Shown: positions 1-6,566, counted from the first letter of the stretch. The stretch is 8,438 nucleotides of DNA from Clostridiales bacterium (GCA_004557905.1 SFFH01000067.1:1-8438), one strand, 5' to 3'. Notes: generated from the letters alone by a model not told the origin. Translations and numbers: made by a program.

Positions 1-92
1 CCACCTGTTCCCATACCGAACACAGAAGTTAAGCCTTTCAGCGCCGATGGTACTTGGCTGGAGACGGCCCGGGAGAGTAGGACGTTGCCGGA
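1..92 (+). rRNA. rrf: 5S ribosomal RNA, 3' part (5' end outside window)
   Basis: The first ~92 bases match the conserved core and 3' side of bacterial 5S rRNA. They include the loop around CCATACCGAACAC, then GAAGTTAAGC, then CAGCGCCGATGGTA, and the closing GGGAGAGTAGGACG segment. By comparison with a typical Bacillota 5S (about 115-117 nt), roughly the first 25 nt lie before the window. The exact 3' end is estimated from the conserved distance after GAGAGTAGGACG and could be off by a few bases. It presumably ends a 16S-23S-5S operon located upstream, which cannot be seen here. Confidence 0.95.
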
Positions 93-102
93 TCCCAAAG
101 AG

Positions 103-133
103 AGAAGCTCAGCAGATGCTGGGCTTCTTTTTT
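103..133 (+). terminator. Intrinsic terminator of the rRNA operon
   Basis: A 12-bp stem pairs AGAAGCTCAGCA (103-114) with TGCTGGGCTTCT (117-128), with a single G-T wobble, across a very tight GA loop. A T run continues through 133. It begins about 10 nt after the 5S rRNA end, as expected for the transcription stop of an rRNA operon. The tight loop probably opens by one or two base pairs in the RNA. Confidence 0.9.
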
Positions 134-206
134 ACATTTTTGGAAGATAATGCAAGAATCCGAAAGTCTGCGCTGGATAATTGCGGGAATGGGCAGAATT
201 TGGGAT

Positions 207-236
207 TTGACGCGGAATGCCTGCGGGGCGTAGAGT
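207..236 (+). promoter_or_regulatory. Possible weak promoter for the ABC operon
   Basis: A TTGACG box (207-212) and a TAGAGT box (231-236) are separated by 18 nt, a partial sigma-A match (5/6 and 4/6). The stretch from 134 to 332 between the 5S terminator and the ABC operon contains no convincing gene, so the operon promoter should be here. A second -10-like TATAAC at 309-314 has no suitable -35 and lies too close to the ribosome site to be likely. Confidence 0.3.
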
Positions 237-332
237 AAGCATCCGTCAACTTTTGCGGCAGCTGCAGAAAGGACAGCACAGCCGCCCGACTTGGCAAGAT
301 AGAAACCCTATAACTACCAGGAGGAAGCAAGC

Positions 333-1148
333 ATGATTGCAATGGAACACATCTGCAAGACCTACAAGGTGCAAAAGCGAAACGCAGGCTTTAGGGAAGC
401 ATGCAGGTCGCTCGTTCGCAGAGAATATGAGCACATTCACGCGCTCGATGACGTCAGCTTTACCATACGGGATGGCGAGATGGTGGGGTATATGGGGCCA
501 AACGGCGCAGGAAAAAGCTCGACGATCAAGATCCTCAGCGGCATTCTGATGCCGGACAACGGGAGCTGCGTGATCGACGGGCTTGTCCCATGGAAAAACC
601 GCATTGAGCATGTGCGCCGGATCGGCGTGGTGTTTGGCCAGCGCTCACAGCTCTGGTGGGATATCCCGGTGATCGATTCGTTTGAGCTGCTGCGGGATAT
701 TTACAGCGTAGAGCAGACGCAGTATCGACGCAATCTGGAGGAATTGACAGAGCTCCTTCAGCTCGGCGAGCTGCTCAAAACGCCAACGCGCCAGCTGTCG
801 CTCGGCCAGCGCATGCGCTGCGAGCTGGCAGCCTCTCTGATACACAATCCGCGCATTCTGTTTCTCGATGAACCAACAATTGGTCTGGACGCGGTATCCA
901 AGCTGGCTGTGCGCGAATTCATCAGGAAGCTCAATCGCGAGCATGGCACGACGGTAATCCTCACCACGCACGACATGCAGGATATTCAGGCGATCGCTCA
1001 GCGCGTCATCCTGATTGGCAAGGGACGGATCCTGCTGGACGGCAGCTTGGAGGACATTCGCCGGGAAGGCAGACCAACTGAACCGGCGGCGGAGGACAGC
1101 CTGGATCAGGCGGTGGCCAACCTGTACCGCAAGCTGGAAATCTCCTGA
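333..1148 (+). CDS. ABC-2 type transporter ATP-binding protein (COG4586 type)
   Basis: This is the cytoplasmic ATPase of an ABC exporter; with the next two genes it forms the COG4586/COG4587/COG3694 set. The 271-residue protein has all nucleotide-binding motifs: Walker A GPNGAGKSS (55-63), Q-loop FGQRSQLWWD (101-110), signature LSLGQR (155-160), Walker B ILFLDEPT (175-182), D-loop GLD (184-186) and switch His213. The FGQRSQLWWDIPV stretch and the long N-terminal insert before the first beta strand (about residues 14-37) are typical of this subfamily. The start is set by AGGAGG at 319-324, 8 nt upstream. The protein is shorter than relatives as I recall them (about 320-330 residues): after LDGSLEDIRREG (about 235-246) it goes almost straight to the usual final helix LDQAVANLYRK. 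The substrate is unknown. It ends 10 nt before the first permease. Confidence 0.93.
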   Translation: MIAMEHICKTYKVQKRNAGFREACRSLVRREYEHIHALDDVSFTIRDGEMVGYMGPNGAGKSSTIKILSGILMPDNGSCVIDGLVPWKNRIEHVRRIGVVFGQRSQLWWDIPVIDSFELLRDIYSVEQTQYRRNLEELTELLQLGELLKTPTRQLSLGQRMRCELAASLIHNPRILFLDEPTIGLDAVSKLAVREFIRKLNREHGTTVILTTHDMQDIQAIAQRVILIGKGRILLDGSLEDIRREGRPTEPAAEDSLDQAVANLYRKLEIS

Positions 1149-1158
1149 GAGGTGCGCC

Positions 1159-1962
1159 ATGAAAAAGTATCTTTCGTTTTTCAGACTGCGCTTTTCTATG
1201 GGCCTGCAATACAGGACGGCAGCGATTGCCGGGATGACGACGCAATTCGCATGGGGCATCATGGAGATCCTGGTGTTCCGCGCTTTTTTCGCAGCCGACC
1301 CCGCGGCGTTTCCCATGAGCTTTGAGGCCACGGCCAGCTATATCTGGCTGCAGCAGGCGTTCCTGGCTATCTTTGCGGCCTGGCTGCTCGAGCCGGAAAT
1401 CTTTGACTGCATCGTCGACGGCAATGTGGCGTATGAGCTGTGCAGACCGATCCGGATCTACGACATGTGGTTTGCGCGCAGCATGGCGAGCCGGCTTTCC
1501 AAGGTGGCGCTGCGTTGCTTCCCAATTATCGCTGTGGCATTGCTCCTGCCCAGGCCGTACGGCATCTGTCTGCCGCCGAGTTCAAGACATTTTGTCCTCT
1601 TTCTGATCACGCTGGCGCTGAGCTTTCTGGTGTCCGTGGCGTTCTACATGTGGATCTATGTGCTGACCTTCTACACGATTTCGCCCATGGGCCTGCGGAT
1701 CATGGTGGCTTCTGTGGTGGAATTCTTCTCCGGCGGCGGAATCCCGCTTCCCTTCTTCCCGGAGAAGGTGCGACGCGTGCTCGAGCTGCTGCCCTTTGCC
1801 TCGATGCAGAATGTGCCGCTGCGCGTGTACAGCGGCAGCATGAGCGATGCACAGATGAAAAGCGCAATCGCGCTGCAGGTGTTCTGGCTGACGGTGCTGG
1901 TCGTCCTCGGCCGGGCGATGTGCAGGACGGCTGAGCGGCGCGTGACGCTTCAGGGGGGCTGA
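1159..1962 (+). CDS. ABC-2 type transporter permease (COG4587 type)
   Basis: First membrane subunit of the exporter, 267 residues. An in-frame ATG at 1015 exists but would overlap the ATPase by over 130 nt. The start at 1159 follows GAGAGGTG (1147-1154), lies 10 nt after the ATPase stop and gives the usual family N-terminus (MKKYLSFFRLRF). About six hydrophobic segments are visible, near residues 20-45, 58-77, 113-131, 143-172, 180-200 and 237-254. Family-like stretches are GNVAYELCRPIRIYDMW (88-104), a cytoplasmic coupling region, and FSGGGIPLPFFP (190-201). Relatives pair with the second permease and the ATPase to make a heteromeric exporter in the cytoplasmic membrane. The exported compound cannot be told from sequence. 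Confidence 0.9.
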   Translation: MKKYLSFFRLRFSMGLQYRTAAIAGMTTQFAWGIMEILVFRAFFAADPAAFPMSFEATASYIWLQQAFLAIFAAWLLEPEIFDCIVDGNVAYELCRPIRIYDMWFARSMASRLSKVALRCFPIIAVALLLPRPYGICLPPSSRHFVLFLITLALSFLVSVAFYMWIYVLTFYTISPMGLRIMVASVVEFFSGGGIPLPFFPEKVRRVLELLPFASMQNVPLRVYSGSMSDAQMKSAIALQVFWLTVLVVLGRAMCRTAERRVTLQGG

Positions 1963-1966
1963 GCAG

Positions 1967-2773
1967 ATGAAAAGAATGGAACAGATCAAAGAGGCGATGC
2001 GCCTGTATGGGCGCTACATGTCGCTCAATATCCGCAGCGCCATGCAGCACAAAGCTTCGTTTTTCCTGCAGATTGCCGGACAGCTGATGACATCATTGAC
2101 GACGTTTGTCGGCCTGTTCTTCATGTTTCAGCGCTTTCACCGGGTGAAGGGCTACACCTATAGCGACGTGCTGCTGTGCTTTTCCATCGTGCTGATGCAG
2201 TTTTCCCTGGCGGAGATGTTTGCGCGGGGGTTCGACGCCTTCTCCGGCATGGTCCGGCGCGGAGAATTCGACCGGGTGCTGGTGCGCCCGAGAAACGAGG
2301 CGCTGCAGGTGCTGGGCAGCCGGTTTGAGCTGACGCGCATCGGCCGGCTGCTTCAGGCGGTGATCATCTTCATTTACGGGATGGCGACGACGGGCGTGAC
2401 GTGGACGGCGGGGCGTGTGCTGACCGTGCTGATCATGCTGCTGGGCGGCACGGCGCTGTTCTCGGGGCTGTTCCTGGTATATGCGGCGCTGTGCTTTTTC
2501 ACCATCGAAGGGCTGGAGTTCATGAACGTCTTTACCGACGGCGGCAGGGAGTACGGCAAGTATCCCGTCGACGTCTACGGCAGGCGCATGCAGCAGTTTG
2601 CCACGTTCGTCATTCCCTATGCACTGGTTCAGTACTATCCGCTGCAATACCTGCTCGGCCGCAGCAACTGCTGGCTCTACGGGCTGTATCCGCTGGGCGC
2701 GCTGCTGTTCCTGGCGGCGTGCTACGGCCTGTGGCGCGTGGGCGTGGCGCACTATACCTCCACGGGGTCATAA
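1967..2773 (+). CDS. ABC-2 type transporter permease (COG3694 type)
   Basis: Second membrane subunit of the exporter, 268 residues, starting only 4 nt after the stop of the first permease, so the two are very likely translationally coupled. A G-rich ribosome site (AGGGGGG, 1952-1958) precedes the ATG. Hydrophobic segments are visible near 31-55, 66-85, 127-146, 150-178, 210-230 and 236-258. The stretch VRRGEFDRVLVRP (96-108) is a hallmark of this permease family, and the C-terminal YPLQYLLGR and final AHYTSTGS also fit it well. It presumably forms a heterodimer with the preceding permease. No terminator is obvious after it before the greA promoter, so some read-through into greA is possible. 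Confidence 0.9.
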   Translation: MKRMEQIKEAMRLYGRYMSLNIRSAMQHKASFFLQIAGQLMTSLTTFVGLFFMFQRFHRVKGYTYSDVLLCFSIVLMQFSLAEMFARGFDAFSGMVRRGEFDRVLVRPRNEALQVLGSRFELTRIGRLLQAVIIFIYGMATTGVTWTAGRVLTVLIMLLGGTALFSGLFLVYAALCFFTIEGLEFMNVFTDGGREYGKYPVDVYGRRMQQFATFVIPYALVQYYPLQYLLGRSNCWLYGLYPLGALLFLAACYGLWRVGVAHYTSTGS

Positions 2774-2807
2774 CAAGGATGGAAGAATCGAAAAAGACAG
2801 CAATGAA

Positions 2808-2836
2808 TTGACAAAAGGAAGCGTTGGGAGTATAAT
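2808..2836 (+). promoter_or_regulatory. Consensus sigma-A promoter for greA-lysS
   Basis: A perfect -35 TTGACA (2808-2813) and a perfect -10 TATAAT (2831-2836) are separated by exactly 17 nt, the ideal vegetative sigma factor promoter. Transcription would start near 2843 and give a leader of about 85 nt before greA. There is no extended -10 TGn element. The promoter explains how greA and lysS are transcribed independently of the ABC operon that ends 35 nt upstream. Confidence 0.88.
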
Positions 2837-2858
2837 CAACCAATATGGCACATTCTGT

Positions 2859-2905
2859 CCGGTGATGGCTTCGGCCAGCCGGCTTTTCTGCGTGTAAAAC
2901 GCAGA
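2859..2905 (+). promoter_or_regulatory. Two hairpins in the greA leader
   Basis: The leader between promoter and greA can form two compact hairpins. The first (2859-2882) pairs CCGG with CCGG outside a small internal loop, then TGGC with GCCA around a TTCG tetraloop. The second (2887-2905) pairs TCTGCGT with ACGCAGA around a GTAAA loop. Neither is followed by a T run, so they are not plain terminators; the second ends 7 nt before the ribosome site. They may stabilise the mRNA or have a regulatory role, which is inference only. Confidence 0.45.
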
Positions 2906-2928
2906 CGCTGAAAAGGAGAGAGATTCTT

Positions 2929-3414
2929 ATGGCAGATACCAAGCGACTTGTCGTGACCCGCGAAGGCCTTCAGAAGATGAAGGAGGAGCTGGAATACAAA
3001 GAGACCACAGAGAAGATGCGCATCGCCGAGCAGCTGAAGGTGGCTATTTCCTACGGCGACCTGAGCGAGAATGCTGAGTACGACGCGGCGAAGAACGATC
3101 AGGCGTCGCTGGAGCAGCGCATCAACGAGCTTAAAGCGATGATCGAGAACGCGGTTGTCGTGGACGAGAGCAAGATCAACACCGACGCCGTGAACTTCGG
3201 CACCCGCGTGACCATCATCGACCTGGACGACGAGGACGCCGAGGAGGAGGCCTACACCATCGTGGGCACCTCCGAGTCCGATCCGGCGAACGGCAAGCTC
3301 TCCAACGAGTCCCCGGTCGGCGCGGCGCTGATTGGCGCGCATGTGGGCGATGTCGTCTTTGCGGCGACGCCCGGCGGCGCGCGCCGCCTGCGCGTGGTTA
3401 ACATCGCGCTGTAA
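2929..3414 (+). CDS. greA: Transcription elongation factor GreA
   Basis: GreA enters the RNA polymerase secondary channel and stimulates cleavage of the backtracked 3' RNA end, rescuing stalled complexes. The 161-residue protein has the usual family length and both domains. The N-terminal coiled coil (about 10-78) carries the tip motif GDLSENAEYDAAKNDQ (43-58), whose acidic residues D44 and E47 correspond to the E. coli catalytic pair D41/E44. The C-terminal FKBP-like domain (about 82-160) includes the conserved SPVGAALIGAHVGD (128-141). The start is supported by AAAGGAGAG about 10 nt upstream. It has its own consensus promoter and lies 28 nt before lysS, so the two form an operon, a pairing common in Clostridia. 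Nothing looks missing or altered. Confidence 0.97.
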   Translation: MADTKRLVVTREGLQKMKEELEYKETTEKMRIAEQLKVAISYGDLSENAEYDAAKNDQASLEQRINELKAMIENAVVVDESKINTDAVNFGTRVTIIDLDDEDAEEEAYTIVGTSESDPANGKLSNESPVGAALIGAHVGDVVFAATPGGARRLRVVNIAL

Positions 3415-3442
3415 GATAACCTGAACAGAAAGAGGAGCAAGC

Positions 3443-5389
3443 ATGGCTGAGGAAAAGACGCTCACCGCAACCGAGCTGAGCGAGCAGGAGCAGATTCGCC
3501 GTGAGAAGCTGCAGGGTCTCATCGAAAGCGGCAAGAATCCGTATGAGATCATGAAGTATGACGTCACGCATCTGAGCCGCGACGTGATTGAGCACTACGA
3601 GGAGTTGAAGGAGACCACCGTCGCCGTCGCGGGCCGCATGATGGCCCGCCACATCATGGGCAAGGCCTCCTTCGCCCGACTGGCCGACGGCGCGGGCAAA
3701 ATCCAGCTGTATTTCAAGCGCGACGACCTCGGCGAGGACGTCTACGCCGCGTTCAAGAAGTACGACCTGGGCGACGTGATCGGCGTGAAGGGCGTTCCGT
3801 TCGTGACCAAGACCGGCGAAATCTCCATCCATGTGCACGAGCTGACGCTGCTGGCCAAGTGCCTTAAGCCGCTACCGGAGAAGTTCCACGGCCTGACGGA
3901 CACCGATGTGCGCTACCGCCAGCGGTATCTGGACATGATCGTCAACCCGGAGGTGAAGGACACCTTCGTCAAGCGCAGCCAGATCATGCGCGAGCTGCGC
4001 GCCTTCCTGGACGGCCGCGGCTTCCTGGAGGTCGATACCCCGATCCTCACGCCGTTTGAGATCGGCGCGTCCGCCCGTCCGTTCCTGACCCATCATAACA
4101 CACTGGATATGGACATGGTGCTGCGCATCGAGACGGAGCTGTACCTCAAGCGCCTGATCGTCGGCGGCATGGACCGCGTGTACGAGGTGGGCCGCATCTT
4201 CCGCAACGAGGGCATGGACACCAAGCACAACCCGGAGTTCACCTCCATTGAGCTGTATCAGGCCTACACCGACTATCAGGGCATGATGGACCTGGTGGAG
4301 GACATGATGAAGACCGTGGCGGGGAACGTTTGCGGCACGCTGCAGATCCCGTATCAGGGCAAGGATATCGATCTGAGCCACTGGGAGCGCATGACCATGG
4401 TGGAGGCGGTGAAGAAGTACTCCGGCGTGGACTTTGACGCGATTGCCTCCGACGAGGAAGCGGTCGCCGCCGCTAAGGCGCACCACGTCGAGCTGCCGGA
4501 GGTGCCGACCAAGGGCGCGATCCTGGCGGAGTTCTTTGACGCGTTCGTCGAGGAGCACCTCATCCAGCCGACCTTCATCTACGATTATCCCGTGGAGATC
4601 AGCCCGCTGGCCAAGCGCAAGCCGGAAAACCCGGCGTTCACCGAGCGCTTTGAGTACTTCATCAACGCGACGGAGTTCGGCAACGCGTTCTCCGAGCTCA
4701 ACGACCCGATCGATCAGAAGGGCCGCTTTGAGCGCCAGGTGGCTGAGCGCAAGAAGATTGACCCGAGCTGCAAGGCCCAGGTGGACTACGACTATGTCAA
4801 CGCGCTGGAGTACGGCATGCCGCCGACGGGCGGCCTGGGCTTCGGCGTGGATCGTCTGGTCATGCTGCTGACGGACTCCGCGTCCATCCGCGACGTCCTG
4901 CTGTTCCCGACGATGAAGCCGCTGGGCGCCGCGAAGCCCCAGAAGCAGGAGGAAGCGCCCGCCGCCGAAGCCGCTGCCCCGGTTGCCGAAAAGAAGGCCG
5001 AAGCGCCCGCGATCGACTTCTCCAAGGTCGAGATCGAGCCGCTGTTCAAGGACACGGTGGACTTTGAAACCTTCTCAAAGAGCGATTTCCGCGCGGTGAA
5101 GGTCAAGGCCTGCGAGGCGGTCAAGAAGAGCAAGAAGCTGCTCCAGTTCACGCTGGACGACGGCACCGGCACCGACCGCATCATCCTCTCGGGCATTCAC
5201 GCATACTACGAGCCGGAGGAGCTGGTCGGCAAGACCCTGCTGGCTATCACCAACCTGCCGCCGCGTCCCATGATGGGCATCAATTCCTGCGGCATGCTGA
5301 TCTCCGCCCTTCACAAGGAGGAGGGCGAGGAGAAGCTCCACCTGCTGATGCTGGACGATCACATCCCGGCCGGCGCAAAGATGTATTGA
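3443..5389 (+). CDS. lysS: Lysine--tRNA ligase (class II) with C-terminal Trbp111-like tRNA-binding domain
   Basis: Charges tRNA-Lys with lysine using ATP, in the cytoplasm. The 648-residue protein is well beyond the usual ~490-505. Residues ~1-495 are a complete class II LysRS: an N-terminal OB-fold anticodon-binding domain (about 60-138), RYRQRYLDMIVNP (157-169), motif 1 around RAFLDGRGFLEVDTPILT (186-203), ARPFLTHHNTLDMDM (211-225), motif 2 FRNEGMDTKHNPEFTSIELY (253-272), VEISPLAK (384-391), NAFSELNDPIDQ (414-425) and motif 3 GLGFGVDRLVML (464-475). A low-complexity Ala/Pro/Glu/Lys linker (about 496-524) leads to a tRNA_bind OB fold (about 535-648). That domain includes FETFSKSDFRAVKV, VKKSKKLLQF, GIHAYYEPEELVGK and LPPRPMMGINSCGMLISA, and resembles the MetRS C-terminal/Trbp111 domain. 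The frame is continuous across the junction. The ribosome site AGGAG lies 5 nt before the ATG, and a terminator follows. Confidence 0.96.
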   Translation: MAEEKTLTATELSEQEQIRREKLQGLIESGKNPYEIMKYDVTHLSRDVIEHYEELKETTVAVAGRMMARHIMGKASFARLADGAGKIQLYFKRDDLGEDVYAAFKKYDLGDVIGVKGVPFVTKTGEISIHVHELTLLAKCLKPLPEKFHGLTDTDVRYRQRYLDMIVNPEVKDTFVKRSQIMRELRAFLDGRGFLEVDTPILTPFEIGASARPFLTHHNTLDMDMVLRIETELYLKRLIVGGMDRVYEVGRIFRNEGMDTKHNPEFTSIELYQAYTDYQGMMDLVEDMMKTVAGNVCGTLQIPYQGKDIDLSHWERMTMVEAVKKYSGVDFDAIASDEEAVAAAKAHHVELPEVPTKGAILAEFFDAFVEEHLIQPTFIYDYPVEISPLAKRKPENPAFTERFEYFINATEFGNAFSELNDPIDQKGRFERQVAERKKIDPSCKAQVDYDYVNALEYGMPPTGGLGFGVDRLVMLLTDSASIRDVLLFPTMKPLGAAKPQKQEEAPAAEAAAPVAEKKAEAPAIDFSKVEIEPLFKDTVDFETFSKSDFRAVKVKACEAVKKSKKLLQFTLDDGTGTDRIILSGIHAYYEPEELVGKTLLAITNLPPRPMMGINSCGMLISALHKEEGEEKLHLLMLDDHIPAGAKMY

Positions 5390-5412
5390 TCAGACAAACG
5401 CATAACCGCCAC

Positions 5413-5443
5413 GCCCCTGCGGAGCAATCCGCAGGGGCATTTT
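5413..5443 (+). terminator. Intrinsic terminator after lysS
   Basis: A perfect 11-bp stem pairs GCCCCTGCGGA (5413-5423) with TCCGCAGGGGC (5428-5438) around a GCAA (GNRA) tetraloop, followed by ATTTT. It starts 23 nt after the lysS stop and closes the greA-lysS unit. The T run is short but the stem is very stable. Confidence 0.85.
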
Positions 5444-5510
5444 GTGTGTGCCGCTTTTCCGGCGTGTACATGCCTCGGCACGAGAGCGACACCTAAAAAA
5501 TGAACACAAT

Positions 5511-5556
5511 GGCCTATAAAGCCGGCCTATCTCATCGGGTACTAAAGGCATATAAT
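5511..5556 (+). promoter_or_regulatory. Probable promoter with tandem GGCCTAT repeat upstream
   Basis: A perfect -10 TATAAT sits at 5551-5556 (preceded by CA, so also readable as CATATAAT). It lies about 100 nt before the small membrane protein gene and after the lysS terminator. No good -35 lies 16-18 nt upstream. Instead the sequence GGCCTAT occurs twice, at 5511-5517 and 5524-5530, with a 13-nt period. A promoter lacking a -35 box but with direct repeats upstream could be activator dependent, which is inference. The rest of 5444-5655 shows no gene I can support. Confidence 0.4.
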
Positions 5557-5655
5557 ACAGACATGAAAGCCGAAAGCCGGACGCATAAGGAGCCGGCGAG
5601 GGCGATCGCTGAACACAACGAAGCGTTTAGTCTTTGTCCGGGAGGAAAATGGAGT

Positions 5656-5832
5656 ATGGAGAAGAAATCAATCGGTGAAATGGTGAACCTGATTTGCCGC
5701 GCTGTGGCCCTCGCGATGGGCGTGGCGGTGGTGACGCTGTCCTGCCTGAGCAGGCTGGAGCTTCGCTCCGCCGTGACCATGCTGGGCATCGGCCTGAGCT
5801 GCGCCGGAATCGCCCTGCTGGAGAAGAAGTAA
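5656..5832 (+). CDS. Small two-helix membrane protein, function unknown
   Basis: A 58-residue protein that I do not recognise by name. It has a short charged N-terminus (MEKKSIGEM), a hydrophobic segment at about 9-31, a short linker with charged residues (SRLELRS, 32-38) and a second hydrophobic segment at about 39-55, ending in EKK. This predicts a two-helix hairpin in the membrane with both ends facing the same side. The frame is open back to 5500, but upstream ATGs at 5500 and 5563 lack a ribosome site and one falls at the expected transcription start. The ATG at 5656 has GGAGG at 5641-5645, 10 nt upstream. An out-of-frame ATG at 5649 lies close to that same site. Its stop is one base before the next gene, so it is coupled to the flavoprotein. 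Confidence 0.7.
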   Translation: MEKKSIGEMVNLICRAVALAMGVAVVTLSCLSRLELRSAVTMLGIGLSCAGIALLEKK

Positions 5833-5833
5833 C

Positions 5834-6109
5834 ATGAGGATTGTGATCATTCACGGGCAGAACCATGAGGGCAGCACCTGCATGGCGGCCAGGATGCTTG
5901 CCCGTCAGGTAGGCGGAGAAATTCAGGAGTTCTTTCTGCCCCGGGATTTTGACCAGCCCTGCAAGGGCTGCTACGCATGCTTCAAGGCGGAGCTGTCCGC
6001 ATGCCCGCATTACGCCGCGCTTGCACCGCTTGAGAAGGCCATGCTGGAGGCGGATCTCCTGATTCTTGCAAGCCCGGTCTATGTGTATCATGCCACCGGC
6101 GCGCCATGA
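5834..6109 (+). CDS. Flavodoxin-family NAD(P)H oxidoreductase, N-terminal part of a split gene
   Basis: This 91-residue piece is the first half of a flavodoxin-fold reductase. It has the first beta strand and FMN-binding loop (MRIVIIHGQNHEGSTCMAAR), a cysteine cluster C43-x2-C46-x2-C49-x7-C57, and the second flavin loop ASPVYVYHATG (79-89). It then stops, just where relatives continue into a helix beginning like MKxxLDHF. That missing continuation (MMSFLDHFG...) is encoded in another frame starting at 6106. The cysteine spacing fits the CX2CX2CX4-7C pattern that binds a 4Fe-4S cluster in iron-sulfur flavoproteins, although the cluster is not proven here. It starts one base after the preceding stop, with GGAG at 5819-5822. 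The break may be a real mutation, a sequencing error or a natural split; the fragment alone lacks half the fold. Confidence 0.75.
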   Translation: MRIVIIHGQNHEGSTCMAARMLARQVGGEIQEFFLPRDFDQPCKGCYACFKAELSACPHYAALAPLEKAMLEADLLILASPVYVYHATGAP

Positions 6110-6531
6110 TGAGCTTCCTTGATCACTTCGGCACCTGGTGGGTGATTCACCGGCCGAGGCCGGAGATGAGCTGCAAACAGGCGGTCGTCGTGGCCACGGC
6201 TGCCGGCGGCGGCATGAGGAGCACCATGAAGGACATGGCCGACAGCCTTAAAATGTGGGGCGTGCGCAGGGTGTACCGGCTGGGCTTTGGCGTGCAGGCG
6301 ACGAGGCCTGAGGAGATTCCGGCGGGCATCCGCAGCGCGATTGACCGGAGGACGGCCGGACTGGCCCGCCGGATTCAGAGGAACGAGGGCAAGCGTGGGT
6401 GCAATGTCCGCGCAAAAGGATGGTTTACCCTGATGCGCCTGGCCCACAGGTTCGCACCACCCATGGAACCGGACTACGGCTATTGGGAACGGCAGGGCTG
6501 GCATGGCAGGAAAAGACCCTGGCGGGCATGA
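6106..6531 (+). CDS. Flavodoxin-family oxidoreductase, C-terminal part of a split gene
   Basis: This 141-residue frame continues the protein interrupted at 6109. MMSFLDHFGTWW (1-12) is the helix that follows the HATG flavin loop in relatives. QAVVVATAAGGGMRSTMKDMADSL (25-48) is the next core strand plus the third flavin loop, followed by a C-terminal helical part. Its ATG overlaps the stop of the upstream half as ATGA (6106-6109), a typical arrangement for coupled re-initiation, so two separate chains could in principle be made. Inserting one base near GCGCC at 6101-6105 would join both parts into about 233 residues reading ...HATGAPMMSFLDHF..., which is a natural-looking junction. I therefore favour a one-base deletion or sequencing error over two true genes. 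The coding potential is intact on both sides. Confidence 0.65.
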   Translation: MMSFLDHFGTWWVIHRPRPEMSCKQAVVVATAAGGGMRSTMKDMADSLKMWGVRRVYRLGFGVQATRPEEIPAGIRSAIDRRTAGLARRIQRNEGKRGCNVRAKGWFTLMRLAHRFAPPMEPDYGYWERQGWHGRKRPWRA

Positions 6532-6566
6532 GACATGCGGAAATGACGGATGAGGAGGAAAATCGG

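Noticed and set aside
47..238. Forward 63-residue frame starting inside the 5S rRNA
   Set aside because: It overlaps the 5S gene and its terminator, has no ribosome site and no protein-like composition.
2093..2752. Long reverse-strand frame (219 residues) opposite the second permease
   Set aside because: It lies wholly antisense to a clear permease gene, its translation is full of His/Gln/Arg/Ala as expected from the reverse of GC-rich codons, and it has no recognisable motif.
3872..4558. Long reverse-strand frame (228 residues) opposite lysS
   Set aside because: It is antisense to the catalytic core of lysS, shows codon-shadow composition and has no family features.
5549..5556. CATATAAT read as a sporulation sigma-E -10 element
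   Set aside because: No matching -35 element could be identified, and the plain vegetative -10 reading explains it as well.
5500..5655. Longer N-terminus for the small membrane protein (start at 5500 or 5563)
   Set aside because: Neither ATG has a ribosome site, 5563 coincides with the expected transcription start, and the extra residues are unlike the rest. The ATG at 5656 has GGAGG upstream.
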